From Bacillus_BD oryzisoli (lineage in GTDB: Bacteria > Bacillota > Bacilli > Bacillales > Cytobacillaceae), in NCBI RefSeq assembly GCF_036670025.1, contig NZ_CP137640.1:2266001-2330000 (forward strand): 64,000 nt of DNA, written 5' to 3'. Positions 36,894 through 46,457 of this stretch are shown here, in pieces. Under the pieces are notes generated by a model. It saw only the letters and a program-made list of their open reading frames with translations. It was not told the DNA's origin and did not search any database. Numbering within the stretch: the stretch's first letter is position 1; every line of letters begins with the position of its first letter. Both the position numbers and the translations under genes were made by a program.

Positions 36894-37535
36894 CTAGTTA
36901 GGCTGCTTGAAATCTCTCTGAGCTCCCCTATAGCTTCCAATAAGATTTTGATAACCAGGAAGATGGCTAGAAATTAAAGTGCCAAAACCTTCAACATCAT
37001 TGCGCCAATCACGTTGTAATTCGCACGCTATGCTAAACCAGTTCAGAAGTTGCACCCCACCATGGGCCATACGCGTTAATGCCGCATCCGCTACTTGTTT
37101 ACTGAATGTTCCAGAAGCATCAGTAGCAACAAATACTTCATAACCAGCGTTCACAGCAGAAAGTGCAGGAAATGCAACACAAACATCTGTTACTACGCCC
37201 GCAATGATCAGTTGTTTTTTTCCAGTTTCTTCGATTGCTTTGACAAAATCTTCATTATCCCATGCGTTAATTTGTCCAGGACGAGCTATTTTTGGGGCAT
37301 GAGGAAAAAGTTCAACCAATTCTTGCATGAGTGGCCCGTTAGGCCCATTTTCAAAGCTTGTTGTTAAAATAACTGGTAAATCAAAAAATTTAGCAGTGTT
37401 AGCAAGAGCCATAACATTGTTCTTGAATTCATCAACACCATAATCACGCACAAGACCGGAGATAAGGCCGGTTTGATGATCAACTAAAAGAACCACAGCA
37501 TCATCTTTATTTATACAAGAATAGAAATCAGACAT
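36894..37535 (-). CDS. Isochorismatase-family hydrolase (YcaC-like)
   Basis: A 213-residue cysteine hydrolase with ribosome binding site GGGAGGAC. The catalytic Asp is in LLVDHQTGLISGL, the Cys in GVVTDVCVAFPALSA, and a conserved RPGQINAWD segment lies between. Length and motifs match YcaC-type enzymes, which hydrolyse amide-like substrates that have not been defined. Transcribed alone; the FMN reductase upstream on the same strand is 188 bases away. Confidence 0.85.
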   Translation of the reverse strand: MSDFYSCINKDDAVVLLVDHQTGLISGLVRDYGVDEFKNNVMALANTAKFFDLPVILTTSFENGPNGPLMQELVELFPHAPKIARPGQINAWDNEDFVKAIEETGKKQLIIAGVVTDVCVAFPALSAVNAGYEVFVATDASGTFSKQVADAALTRMAHGGVQLLNWFSIACELQRDWRNDVEGFGTLISSHLPGYQNLIGSYRGAQRDFKQPN

Positions 37536-37722
37536 TTTTTTGTCCTCCCTTTAATTAAGTATAAGTATTCGAATGAAGATTAATAGAATCGAAAATGAAA
37601 GTTTAACTCCTTCGTTATTCCAATGTAATAGTATGGATTACTGGTATTCATTTTTTATAAACTCATTATGTATCAGTAGTATTTATAAAAAACAAATCAT
37701 TGATAATGCTTGATCTCGGCAA

Positions 37723-38280
37723 TTAATCTAGAACTGGAGTGTGATCAATCCAGTGAATAAATTGGTGTAAATATTGTTGAAGATAACGTTTGGTTTGTTC
37801 GTCTGTCAGGACTTTCTGATCAGAATCAATCTTTTTATGTACTTGGGAAATCAACATTTTTTGAAATGGAAGAACATGAACCTGCATAGCCTCTAGTACT
37901 TGTTTGATTTGCAATTGAGCAAAGACAGTACCTAATCCTCCAGGAGTTGCACCAATTAAACCAACCGGTTTTCTGCTAATAACAGCGGATTCCAGAGGTC
38001 TTGATGCCCAGTCCAATGCATTCTTTAATACACCTGGGATTCCAGAATTGTACTCTGGACTTACAATAATGATACCGTCAACGTCCTGGATAGCAGATTT
38101 AAATGATGTTACTGTTTCTAAAATACTTATTTCTAAGTCTTCGTTGAACAAAGGCAGATCATTAATCTCGATCCAACGAAATTGATGCGAATCATCCAGC
38201 TCTGTTAATGATTGAGCAATGATTCGATTATAAGAGTTTTTTCGTAAACTTCCACAAATAAGGCCGATGATCTTGGTCAT
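37723..38280 (-). CDS. NADPH-dependent FMN reductase
   Basis: A 185-residue flavodoxin-like enzyme. ATG 38280 is eight bases after AGGAGG, so the longer frame is not used. The FMN phosphate loop is GLICGSLRKNSYNR; SPEYNSGIPGVLKNALDWASR and IGATPGGLGT are the other family motifs. It reduces FMN, quinones or azo compounds with NAD(P)H. Single gene. Confidence 0.87.
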   Translation of the reverse strand: MTKIIGLICGSLRKNSYNRIIAQSLTELDDSHQFRWIEINDLPLFNEDLEISILETVTSFKSAIQDVDGIIIVSPEYNSGIPGVLKNALDWASRPLESAVISRKPVGLIGATPGGLGTVFAQLQIKQVLEAMQVHVLPFQKMLISQVHKKIDSDQKVLTDEQTKRYLQQYLHQFIHWIDHTPVLD

Positions 38281-38544
38281 ACATTTCCTCCTTGTTTTTA
38301 ATCTTTTTACGTTACCATAATATACCAAAAGAGAAAAAATGATATTATTCCTAATTTTCAGTTTATTAATTCAATAAAGTGTTTATTACAAAAAATCTAG
38401 ATGTAAGGAATTCTTTTTAGTTTTCTATTATTTTGCTCGTGTTTTGCAAGCTATGGCAAATGGTCTATGTCAAAATTTTCTTCCAATTACTAAATATTTC
38501 TAGCATACTGGTAACTATAAAGAATTGGGGAGGGAGTGCAGCAA

Positions 38545-39681
38545 ATGGAAGAAAAGAAAGTGACGTGGTTAGAACTCTTCTATGATTTGTTATTTGTGGC
38601 AGCGGTTGCTGCTGCGACTCATGTTTTACTTCATGTTGAAGATAGTCATATCCATACAGAGTATTTAGTCAAGTTTGTATTAATTTTTATTCCTATTTGG
38701 TGGGCTTGGGTAGGTCAAACCATCTTTGTTAACCGGTTTGGAAAAGATTTATTTCATCAAAGAATCTTTTTGATCCTGCAAATGTTTTTTGTCCTAATTA
38801 TGACATCAAGCTTATCAGCTGATTTTGATCCTAATTATCTTTCATTTTTAATTGGTTATATTGGCTTAAGAGCCATGACTGCGATCCAATATCTTATTGT
38901 CCAGCGAATAGAAACGGGAGTTCGAAAGTTAGCAGCCCTCTTTTTGGGAAGGTATTTTTGGATTGGAATCGTCATTTCATTATTTTCTGTCTTTTTTGAT
39001 TCTTGGGTTCGATATGCTGTGTTGTATTCGGGCATTCTTATCGATATCATAGTCCCAATTTTAGGACGAAAGTGCTTAGAAAAAGTTCCCCCAAATACGG
39101 CACACTTATTAGAGCGATTTGGTTTATTTACCATTATTCTTTTTGGGGAAGCGCTTATTAGCACTCTTGCGGTCATTCAGCCTACACAAGGAAATTGGAA
39201 TTCAATAAACTTTGCGATCATTTCATTTATCCTCATTATTTCGATGTGGTGGCAATATTTCGATAACATGGAGAAGAAACTAGACAAGTCTTTACAAACA
39301 TCCGGCCAAATCATTATTTATGGTCATCTGTTTATTTTAATGTCTTTGAGCATGATTGCAGCATCTATCAGACTATTGTTTTTACATGAGGTCAATTACT
39401 CATTTATCCTATTTTTTGTTTTTAGTTCTGTATTGCTCTATTTTCTGTCAACTAGCTTTGTTTTCCATCAATATAGATATGTGCACCACCGATTGAAAAT
39501 TTATCATTTAGGGTTATTATTAGGAATTTTAGCCGCCTTTTTTATTATTGATTTGGTTATTGTAGTACCAAATATTTTAATAATAGCTGAATTAACCTTG
39601 TTTTTTATTATCTTAACTAAACTAACTACTTCTAATAAAAAGCAAACGTTGGAGAATCATCCAAGTATAAAAGATGTTTAA
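38545..39681 (+). CDS. Low temperature requirement A (LtrA) family membrane protein
   Basis: A 378-residue protein with about 11 hydrophobic helices. ATG 38545 follows GGGGAGGGAG. The N-terminal EKKVTWLELFYDLLFVAAVA and the central LLERFGLFTIILFGEALIST are the PF06772 signatures. The biochemical function is unknown; a link to growth at low temperature was reported in Listeria. Confidence 0.85.
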   Translation: MEEKKVTWLELFYDLLFVAAVAAATHVLLHVEDSHIHTEYLVKFVLIFIPIWWAWVGQTIFVNRFGKDLFHQRIFLILQMFFVLIMTSSLSADFDPNYLSFLIGYIGLRAMTAIQYLIVQRIETGVRKLAALFLGRYFWIGIVISLFSVFFDSWVRYAVLYSGILIDIIVPILGRKCLEKVPPNTAHLLERFGLFTIILFGEALISTLAVIQPTQGNWNSINFAIISFILIISMWWQYFDNMEKKLDKSLQTSGQIIIYGHLFILMSLSMIAASIRLLFLHEVNYSFILFFVFSSVLLYFLSTSFVFHQYRYVHHRLKIYHLGLLLGILAAFFIIDLVIVVPNILIIAELTLFFIILTKLTTSNKKQTLENHPSIKDV

Positions 39682-39984
39682 TAGGGGTTACTGCCAAAAA
39701 GCATACTTTATGACATGTTGGAAATCATGTATTATTTCCGTGTCAAAAAGTGTGTTCTTTAATTTTGAAATATTTATTATTGTTGATTAACTTTTTGAGA
39801 TAGTTTAATAGTTTTTCAGAAGAAGTTGATATTAAATGAAATTACTAATTGTGGTCTCTAACTCATCTTGAATGATTATCTTTTTATCGTAAGGATCAAT
39901 TTTTGTGACGGGTCCAATCTTTGTTGTAAAAAAAGCCATTTTTCCATGTAGTGATTTCTAATAAGGTATTGATTTGGAGACTTT
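39682..39984. other. Gene-free stretch
   Basis: AT-rich intergenic sequence between LtrA and the MFS fragment. No gene, terminator or repeat was recognised. Confidence 0.4.
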
Positions 39985-40404
39985 CAGAAGATACTGGTAC
40001 CGCTATTTTTATCAGGTGCTATTGCCTTGGCACTAATGGGTTTTACTACCAGCACATTTTTTAGCCTTCGTATATATTGCGATTATCGGAGCCTCATCAG
40101 TCGGTTTACAGAGTTTATATTCGTGTCACAGTACTACCCTAGCAGTATGCGAGCAACTGCAGTAGGAAGTACAATGGGATTTGGACGTATTGGAGGTATA
40201 GTAGCATCTACATTTATTGGAATATTGCTTACCTTAAACTTACTGCCACAATATAATTTTGCTGCAATTGGTATTGCTGCATTAGTTGGAGGGGTTGCCA
40301 TGCTCTTCGTTCAGGAAAGACATGCCGAGTATAACAAAGAAGGAAAAATCGAAACCACTGTAAACAAGGATATGGTTTCAGAGATTAAGACTACTTTAAC
40401 ATAA
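39985..40404 (+). pseudogene. C-terminal part of an MFS transporter, frameshifted
   Basis: Encodes KILVPLFLSGAIALALMGFT, then in a second frame FLAFVYIAIIGASSVGLQSL, then in the first again VSQYYPSSMRATAVGSTMGF and LLTLNLLPQYNFAAIGIAAL. This is the end of an aromatic-acid:H+ symporter-like MFS protein with two compensating frameshifts near 40065 and 40120 and no N-terminal half. Confidence 0.7.
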
Positions 40405-40459
40405 GTGTATCCTTTTGTTTCAAACTAATGAATCATATCTAAATTAAATGAAATAAATC

Positions 40460-40498
40460 CAGGGTTTGCTGATGTATGTCAGCAGACCCTGTTTTTTG
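40460..40498 (+). terminator. Intrinsic terminator after the MFS fragment
   Basis: CAGGGTTTGCTGA pairs with TCAGCAGACCCTG, followed by TTTTTTG. It is well preserved although the gene is broken. Confidence 0.85.
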
Positions 40499-40591
40499 AC
40501 CATTTTAAAGCTACCAAATATCTTGATAATTACTTTGCTTGATTCGGGAAAACTAATGCGGTTTTTGAAGCCAATAAACCTCTGACGAACG

Positions 40592-40747
40592 ATGGTATAT
40601 GAAAAAGGTTATCAAATAGCAAATATCTTAACCGCACATGCGCCTGAGATTCTTGATTGGAAATTAAGTTGGTTTAAACGGAGGATGAAACAGATAGCTG
40701 AATCATTAAGAAAAGATGGTGATATTGCTCAACTTTATGATTGGTAA
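40592..40747 (+). CDS. Hypothetical 51-residue protein or gene end
   Basis: Frame MVYEKGYQIANILTAHAPEI to IAESLRKDGDIAQLYDW, soluble and charged. No ribosome binding site; probably the 3' end of a lost gene. Family not recognised. A terminator follows at 40806. Confidence 0.3.
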   Translation: MVYEKGYQIANILTAHAPEILDWKLSWFKRRMKQIAESLRKDGDIAQLYDW

Positions 40748-40805
40748 AGGATATGGCTGCAGTAGATAAAAGGAATGACCAAAGCCGTTGAGAATATTAA
40801 TAAAA

Positions 40806-40833
40806 ATCTCCATAAAACTATGGAGGTTTTTTG
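40806..40833 (+). terminator. Intrinsic terminator
   Basis: CTCCATA pairs with TATGGAG, followed by GTTTTTTG. Confidence 0.75.
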
Positions 40834-40952
40834 TTGTCTTCAATCCAACAATTCTCAAAGAAGCCCAACTCTATTAGTTAAGATATCGAATACTGATTAT
40901 AGATAATGATACAATGGAAAATATCCAATAAGTAAAAATGGCGGTGATAATT

Positions 40953-41120
40953 GATGTTATCGCAACAGGAGATCCTTGAATTTTTTTCTAAAAAACTTAA
41001 AAATTTGGCAAAAGAAATATGGTGTAAAACGGATGGCTCTTTTCGGATCTTACGCTCGTGGTGAACAAAATAATGCCAGTGATATTGATGTGTTAGTTGA
41101 ATTTGGGATAATTTTATGAC
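40953..41120 (+). pseudogene. MNT-type nucleotidyltransferase fragment
   Basis: The sequence after MLSQQEILEFFSK shifts frame near 40990 and then reads MALFGSYARGEQNNASDIDV followed by LVEF. This is the GSxARG...DxD catalytic motif of minimal nucleotidyltransferases, many of which are MntA-type antitoxins paired with HEPN toxins. The C-terminal half is lost by another frameshift at about 41110. No HEPN partner is seen. Confidence 0.65.
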
Positions 41121-41283
41121 ATTTGACAACTATATGGATTTTAAGTTTGATACGGATGAACAGGCTGAAGGACAATGCCATTTTTGTAATGAAAACTACC
41201 AATATACTATAGAAGAATTTAAAACATTATTTAAAAATAGGTTTACAAAGATGGGAAACTTTACTATAATTCGTTTAGAATAA
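41121..41283 (+). pseudogene. Fragment with a CxxC motif
   Basis: An open stretch ending at 41283 with GQCHFCNENYQYTIEEFKTL resembles the C-terminal zinc motif of Hsp33-like chaperones, but only about 50 codons are present and the identification is weak. Confidence 0.3.
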
Positions 41284-41295
41284 ATGAATACTAGA

Positions 41296-41495
41296 CAATA
41301 GGTTTCTTAAATGTTCTTAAACAAGATTCATTTAAGATGAAGAGGGAAGTTGGTGAAAGTCCAACACGGTCCCGCCACTGTAAACGAGTAGGAAGGTTAG
41401 AAAAATTCACTGTGTTTTTAACATGGGAAGGATTAACCGACCAATGATGCGTAAGTCAGGAGACCTGCCTATTTGATGTTTAAGCTTCTTCGAGG
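41296..41495 (+). promoter_or_regulatory. Cobalamin (B12) riboswitch
   Basis: Contains the conserved blocks GAAGTTGGTGAAAGTCC, ACGGTCCCGCCACTGTAA and GTAAGTCAGGAGACCTGCC in the right order and spacing for an adenosylcobalamin riboswitch. A terminator follows at 41609, ahead of btuF. Confidence 0.95.
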
Positions 41496-41608
41496 AAAGG
41501 AATGTTTAAAGTGCAGGTAATCCTATGTAAATATTTATTATTTATTATGAGATTGCAAGTTATTATATTGTCTACAAGACGAATGATTATATAGCTGCCT
41601 TTTTACTT

Positions 41609-41640
41609 TACGCTTTCCACAGGAAGAGCGTATTTTTTTT
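41609..41640 (+). terminator. Expression-platform terminator of the B12 riboswitch
   Basis: TACGCT pairs with AGCGTA and is followed by eight T residues, 26 bases before the btuF start. Confidence 0.85.
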
Positions 41641-41665
41641 GTTTAAAAAAAGGAGGAATTGAGGA

Positions 41666-42667
41666 ATGAAGAAGATTATAAAAAAATGGGGGCTTTTCAG
41701 TGTTGTTCTTCTGTTAAGCATGATTATGATGATAGGCTGCGGTGCACAAGAACAAACCATGAAAGATAAATCTGGAGCTGCTTCCAATGACAAGACGGAA
41801 GAGGCAGCTGATAACAATGGAAAGTCATTTCCTGTCACGATCACAGACGACGCGAATCGAAAGATTACGATTGATAAGGAACCTGAAACCATTGTTTCCA
41901 TTCAAGCTAGTAATACAGAAATAGCCTTTGCCCTTGGGTTAGGAGATAAAATCATTGGAAGATCGGATTATGATAACTATCCAGAGGAAGCACTCAAAAT
42001 ACAGTCAGTGGGTGCACAAGATATTAATGCAGAGCTAGTTCTTTCTCTTCTTCCAGATATAGCCCTTGTAACAGATTATCACTACAAGACACATCCAGAT
42101 GTATTACAAAAGTTCGAAGAAGCTGGGATCGATGTCATTGTGGTTGGAAGTGCTTCATCCTTTGAGGATGCCTATCGCAACATTGAGATGATCGGTAAGG
42201 CTACCGGAAGAAAGACGGAGGCAGATGAAATCGTAGCAGATATGAAAGACCGTCTTCAAGACATCAAAGACAAAGCTGCAGCGTCTGTCACGGATAAAAA
42301 GAAAGTGTGGGTAGAAGTTTCACCGGGTCCAGATATTTTTACGACAGGAAAAAACACCTTCATGCATGAAATGCTGGAGTCCATTCAAGCCATTAATGCT
42401 GCAGAGGATCAAGATGGCTGGGTTAAAATGAGTGAGGAAGAAATCGTCAAATTGAACCCTGATGTAATTATTACCACGTATGGCTACTATGTAGAAAATC
42501 CAACAAATGAGGTGCTAAGTCGTGAAGGATGGGCAGAAGTACCGGCAGTAAAAAATGGAAACGTATTTGATGTTGATAGCGATACGGTGACAAGACCTGG
42601 TCCTCGTTTAATTGAAGGAGTCGAGACACTTGCGGAACTCATTTATCCGGAAATTTTTAAGCAATAA
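41666..42667 (+). CDS. btuF: Vitamin B12 ABC transporter substrate-binding lipoprotein
   Basis: A 333-residue type 3 periplasmic-binding protein with ribosome binding site AAGGAGG. The lipoprotein signal ends in MIMMIGCGAQ with the lipobox Cys. The mature protein has the BtuF/FhuD pattern: VTITDDANRKITIDKEPETI, VSIQASNTEIAFALGLGDKI, GRSDYDNYP and SVGAQDINAELVLSLLPDI. Riboswitch control and the CbiZ domain downstream fix the ligand as a corrinoid. It is attached to the outer face of the membrane and hands its ligand to BtuC. Confidence 0.92.
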   Translation: MKKIIKKWGLFSVVLLLSMIMMIGCGAQEQTMKDKSGAASNDKTEEAADNNGKSFPVTITDDANRKITIDKEPETIVSIQASNTEIAFALGLGDKIIGRSDYDNYPEEALKIQSVGAQDINAELVLSLLPDIALVTDYHYKTHPDVLQKFEEAGIDVIVVGSASSFEDAYRNIEMIGKATGRKTEADEIVADMKDRLQDIKDKAAASVTDKKKVWVEVSPGPDIFTTGKNTFMHEMLESIQAINAAEDQDGWVKMSEEEIVKLNPDVIITTYGYYVENPTNEVLSREGWAEVPAVKNGNVFDVDSDTVTRPGPRLIEGVETLAELIYPEIFKQ

Positions 42668-43700
42668 AATAGTCTGGCTATATATTCTAAGCGGAGGGCT
42701 TTTACTTAGTATAAGCCTTCTCGGCTTATTTTATAGCAGCGTCACTGTACCGGTCCCTACGATAATTCATATTATTTTAGAAAAAATGTTTCATATAGGT
42801 TTACTTGAAGAAGTAGCAAAAAATGAAGAAATGATTATTTGGAATATCCGTTTGCCAAGGATTCTTCTTGCCTTTTGTGTAGGTGCCTCTCTTGCATTAG
42901 CGGGTGCCGCTTTTCAAGGTCTGCTACGTAACCCGCTAGCAGACCCCTATACCATTGGGGTATCATCAGGAGCATCTTTAGGGGCCGTTCTTATATTATT
43001 TTTCAATATATCCATTGTTGGATTAGGAAGCTTCACGCTGCCAATCGTATCTATTATCGGTGGATTTATCACATTACTCATTGTTTTCGGCCTCGTTCGA
43101 TTAAGCAGCCGTAGTTTAGCGATTGAAACGATTATATTGGCTGGAATCATAGTTAGCTCCTTTATAAGTGCGGTTGTTTCCCTCCTTATTTCATTAGGTA
43201 ATCGAGATGCGATGACCCAAATTATCTACTGGTTATATGGAAGTGTTGGAATGAGAGGATGGAATTATGTGGAACTAATCTTCCCATTTATGATCATCGG
43301 TGCATGCATATTGTTCTATCACCATCGTGAATTAAATGCGATGGCACTTGGAGAAGAAGCCGCCGATCAGATTGGCGTGGATGTCAAAAAAGGAAAAACC
43401 CTCATTCTCATTGGTGCCTCTTTATTAACGGGAGCATCCGTTGCTGTTTCAGGTTCAATCGGCTTTGTAGGGCTTGTGATTCCACACCTGGTCCGTCTAA
43501 TAACCGGTCCAAATCACTGCTATGTCCTTCCACTATCCATGTTAACAGGTGGATCTTTTCTTATTTTAACGGATTTAATAGCTCGAACGATTATTGCCCC
43601 GCAAGAATTGCCGATTGGTGTGATTACCGCCTTAATTGGCGCACCAGTATTTGCGCTTTTATTAATTAGAGAAAGATTGGGGAAGGGGAATAGCAGATGA
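42630..43700 (+). CDS. btuC: Vitamin B12 ABC transporter permease
   Basis: A FecCD-family permease of about 356 residues with ten helices (WLYILSGGLLLSISLLGLFY, LAGAAFQGLLRNPLADPYTI, GSIGFVGLVIPHLVRLITG). The start is uncertain. A TTG at 42630 sits nine bases after GAAGGAG, inside the btuF 3' end; a TTG 18 bases earlier overlaps that ribosome binding site. Translation is thus coupled to btuF. It ends four bases into the ATPase gene. Confidence 0.88.
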   Translation: MRNSFIRKFLSNKIVWLYILSGGLLLSISLLGLFYSSVTVPVPTIIHIILEKMFHIGLLEEVAKNEEMIIWNIRLPRILLAFCVGASLALAGAAFQGLLRNPLADPYTIGVSSGASLGAVLILFFNISIVGLGSFTLPIVSIIGGFITLLIVFGLVRLSSRSLAIETIILAGIIVSSFISAVVSLLISLGNRDAMTQIIYWLYGSVGMRGWNYVELIFPFMIIGACILFYHHRELNAMALGEEAADQIGVDVKKGKTLILIGASLLTGASVAVSGSIGFVGLVIPHLVRLITGPNHCYVLPLSMLTGGSFLILTDLIARTIIAPQELPIGVITALIGAPVFALLLIRERLGKGNSR

Positions 43701-45166
43701 TCAGCATTCATAACTTGTCAGGTGGATACACAAGTTCCCCCATAATTAATGGCTTGGATTTAGACATTCTGAAAGGAGAGTTTTTTGCCCTTCTAGGTAA
43801 AAACGGAAGTGGGAAAACGACACTTTTTAAACTCGTGACAGGGCAGCTACCGATTAAGAGCGGCAACGTTTTAGTATCTGGTAAAGATATTCAATCTCTC
43901 TCAAAACTTGAGAAGGCTAAAAAAATGGCGGTTCTAACACAGGAAGTGCATGTATCGTTCGATTATACAGTAGAAGAAATCATTAGTCTTGGTCGTTATC
44001 CTTATCAACGAGGATTCTTTAAGCACATGTCGAAAAAAGATTGGAAAGTCATTGAAGAGGTTATGGAACTAACCAATGTAACAGATCTTCGGAAAGCTCC
44101 TTTCCGGATGATTAGCGGCGGAGAAAAGCAAAGAGTCTTATTGGCCAAAGCTTTAGCACAGGAGCCTGAGATATTACTTTTAGATGAGCCTACCAATCAT
44201 CTTGATATTAAACATACTTTCCATTTGCTGGACCTGTTAAAAGACAGACAACAAATGATGGGATTAACCATTTTTGCTATCCTGCATGATTTGAATGTGG
44301 CTTCTCTATACGCGGATCGTATTGCCTTACTTCATGATGGCAGCTTTTTAGAGGTAGGAGATGTGGACAGGTTAAGAAAAGTAGATCAATTGAAGAAGGT
44401 TTATGAGGTAAAAGTAAACTCCCAATCACACCCCATCGTGCCGAAACCGCAGTTTCTCATGACACCAAATTACGCTGCTTCAAGAGAGTTTTATCGTTTT
44501 GAAGATTCTTATCAATTGAAAAGAAGTGATGAATATCTTCATGTTCAATTTGATCAACCATTACGGACCATATCCAATGGGGTTATGGGAGCGGGGCTCC
44601 AGTGGTTAAAACATTTTTGTGCTTTTCATGTTGAGAAAGATTATGACAATCCTTCCCCTGAAAGAGATTTACAGAATTGGATGGAAAAATATTCAATTCC
44701 ATATGAACAGGCTGTCGGAATGATCACTACTGCAAAACCAGTAGATACAGTTGTGATTACGGAAACAATTGAAAATATTGAAATGATGATTATTCTAACT
44801 TTAGAGACAGGGAATGCCGTCGACATCACAAAAAGGTCAGGCTCTGAGGCAGACCAAGTGATTAGCTGTATGAACATGATGCTATTTATAGATGCCGATT
44901 TTACAGATGGTGCCCTTGTAAGTGGATATATGTCTGCTGTTGAGGCAAAGACGAAAGCATTGCAAAATCAACCTCTTTCAGATCCACATTCTCATACGGT
45001 GGCTGCCGATACACCACCAGATGTAATGGTTCTTGCTTTGACACAGCAGGGGATGAAAATATCTAATGCTGGCAACAGAACGATGATTGGAAAAGGAATG
45101 GCACAACTGGTGAATCGTGCCTTCAAGGAAGTCCTTAATAAACATTTACTGAAGGTTCCACAATAG
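43697..45166 (+). CDS. btuD: BtuD ATPase fused to CbiZ adenosylcobinamide amidohydrolase
   Basis: A 489-residue two-domain protein. Residues 1-250 are an ABC ATPase (Walker A GKNGSGKTTL, signature ISGGEKQRVLLAKAL, Walker B ILLLDEPTNHLD). Residues about 275-489 are a CbiZ domain (SNGVMGAGLQWLKHFCAFHV, EQAVGMITTAKPVDT, FTDGALVSGYMSAVEAKTKA). CbiZ cleaves the amide of adenosyl-pseudocobalamin or cobinamide to give cobyric acid, allowing corrinoids with the wrong lower ligand to be rebuilt. The fusion couples import energy and remodelling at the cytoplasmic face of the transporter. Confidence 0.9.
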   Translation: MISIHNLSGGYTSSPIINGLDLDILKGEFFALLGKNGSGKTTLFKLVTGQLPIKSGNVLVSGKDIQSLSKLEKAKKMAVLTQEVHVSFDYTVEEIISLGRYPYQRGFFKHMSKKDWKVIEEVMELTNVTDLRKAPFRMISGGEKQRVLLAKALAQEPEILLLDEPTNHLDIKHTFHLLDLLKDRQQMMGLTIFAILHDLNVASLYADRIALLHDGSFLEVGDVDRLRKVDQLKKVYEVKVNSQSHPIVPKPQFLMTPNYAASREFYRFEDSYQLKRSDEYLHVQFDQPLRTISNGVMGAGLQWLKHFCAFHVEKDYDNPSPERDLQNWMEKYSIPYEQAVGMITTAKPVDTVVITETIENIEMMIILTLETGNAVDITKRSGSEADQVISCMNMMLFIDADFTDGALVSGYMSAVEAKTKALQNQPLSDPHSHTVAADTPPDVMVLALTQQGMKISNAGNRTMIGKGMAQLVNRAFKEVLNKHLLKVPQ

Positions 45167-45366
45167 AATTACTGCAACATTTAGTAGCCGGGTACACTCA
45201 TTTTCATTTTGTCTCCTATCAAAGATGGTGGAGAACTGGATGAGTAAATGCCTAGACCATAAAGGAAAGGGATAGAACAGCTCATTTATTCCATTCGAAA
45301 AAGGGAATGAAGGGAATGAAAAATAGAAAAAGTCAGTAATAGATCAAGATAAAAGGAGGCAGGGGC

Positions 45367-46203
45367 ATGAGTCAAAAAAGTCCAAAATTAATATCCATTT
45401 GTCCTAGTAATACAGAATTATTAGGTTACTTAGGGTTAACTTCTTTGTTAGTAGGAATCGACGACTACTCCGATTGGCCAGAGAATATACAAACATTGCC
45501 AAGATTAGGTTCAGATTTGAACATAGATATGGACAAAGTGGAGGAATTACATCCTGACTTAGTATTAGCCTCTCTCTCTGTACCTGGAATGGAACAAAAT
45601 ATCGCAGAGTTGGAAAAACGGAAAATACCGTATGTGATTGTCCCTAATCCTAAGACCTTAACCGAGGTAGGGGAAAGTTTGTTATTTGTTGGAGAAGCTA
45701 CGAATACTATGGACAAAGCGGAACAGGTTTACAAGAAATTCACTCTGATACTTGAAAAATATAAATATTTAAGGGAGCAAGTAAAAAAGACACCTACAAT
45801 TTATTGGGAATGGTGGGCTAAACCCATTTTTACACCCGGAGCGAACAATTGGATAACAGAATTAAGCCAACTCGCTGGGGCAAGAAACGTATTTGAAGAT
45901 CAGGCTCAAGCAAGTGTGAAAACAGATTGGGATGAGGTCAGACAAAGAAATCCCGATGTTATTTGTCTGATTTGGGTGGGTGTACAGAAGGAAAAGGTTA
46001 ATCCAAAGGTAATCTTAAAACGCCCTGGGGCGGAACAGTTGGATGCCATAAAAAATTCTCAATTGTTTATCTTAGAAGAGCCATTATTTTGCAGACCCTC
46101 TCCTAGATTATTGCATGGATTAAATAAGATAGCGAGTATCCTTCATCCTGATATTTATCCTCCATTTGATGAAAATAAAGACCCCCTATTAAATGATGAA
46201 TAG
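45367..46203 (+). CDS. BtuF-fold corrinoid-binding protein without signal peptide
   Basis: A 278-residue protein with a strong AAAGGAGG. It begins directly with the first strand of the BtuF fold (PKLISICPSNTELLGYLGLT), continues with LVGIDDYSDWPENIQTLPRL and LHPDLVLASLSVPGMEQNIA, and ends in a CRPSPRLLHGLNKIASILHP helix. There is no secretion signal, lipobox or membrane helix, so it should stay in the cytoplasm. It lies 200 bases after the BtuD-CbiZ gene, on the same strand, and may belong to the same regulon. Role unknown; a cytosolic corrinoid carrier is possible. Confidence 0.8.
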   Translation: MSQKSPKLISICPSNTELLGYLGLTSLLVGIDDYSDWPENIQTLPRLGSDLNIDMDKVEELHPDLVLASLSVPGMEQNIAELEKRKIPYVIVPNPKTLTEVGESLLFVGEATNTMDKAEQVYKKFTLILEKYKYLREQVKKTPTIYWEWWAKPIFTPGANNWITELSQLAGARNVFEDQAQASVKTDWDEVRQRNPDVICLIWVGVQKEKVNPKVILKRPGAEQLDAIKNSQLFILEEPLFCRPSPRLLHGLNKIASILHPDIYPPFDENKDPLLNDE

Positions 46204-46226
46204 TGTAATTAAAATTCTAGATAGGG

Positions 46227-46367
46227 ATGCGTCTGCTTACATGGTCAACGCATGATAAACACTTAACCGGCTTTTTACTTTCAGTGATTTTAGCAGTGAT
46301 ACCTTCAACAGAGGTCGACACAGAATTTGACGAAATGAAAGAGACCTTGAATGCTGAGCTTAAATAA
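46227..46367 (+). CDS. Hypothetical 46-residue protein
   Basis: Frame MRLLTWSTHDKHLTGFLLSV to MKETLNAELK with one hydrophobic stretch and a weak ATAGGG before the ATG. A terminator follows at 46405. Possibly a gene end; not recognised. Confidence 0.3.
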   Translation: MRLLTWSTHDKHLTGFLLSVILAVIPSTEVDTEFDEMKETLNAELK

Positions 46368-46404
46368 GAGAAATATTTAGTGAAAAGCCATCGGAATCGT
46401 AAAA

Positions 46405-46457
46405 TGACCCTGCAGAGAAGACACGTAAAAAGTCTTCCTGTAGGGTTATTTTTTTGT
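46405..46457 (+). terminator. Intrinsic terminator
   Basis: ACCCTGCAGAGAAGAC pairs with GTCTTCCTGTAGGGT, followed by TATTTTTTTG. Confidence 0.85.

Noticed and set aside
40953..41283. Complete MntA/HEPN toxin-antitoxin pair
   Set aside because: Only a frameshifted nucleotidyltransferase core is present and no HEPN gene is adjacent.
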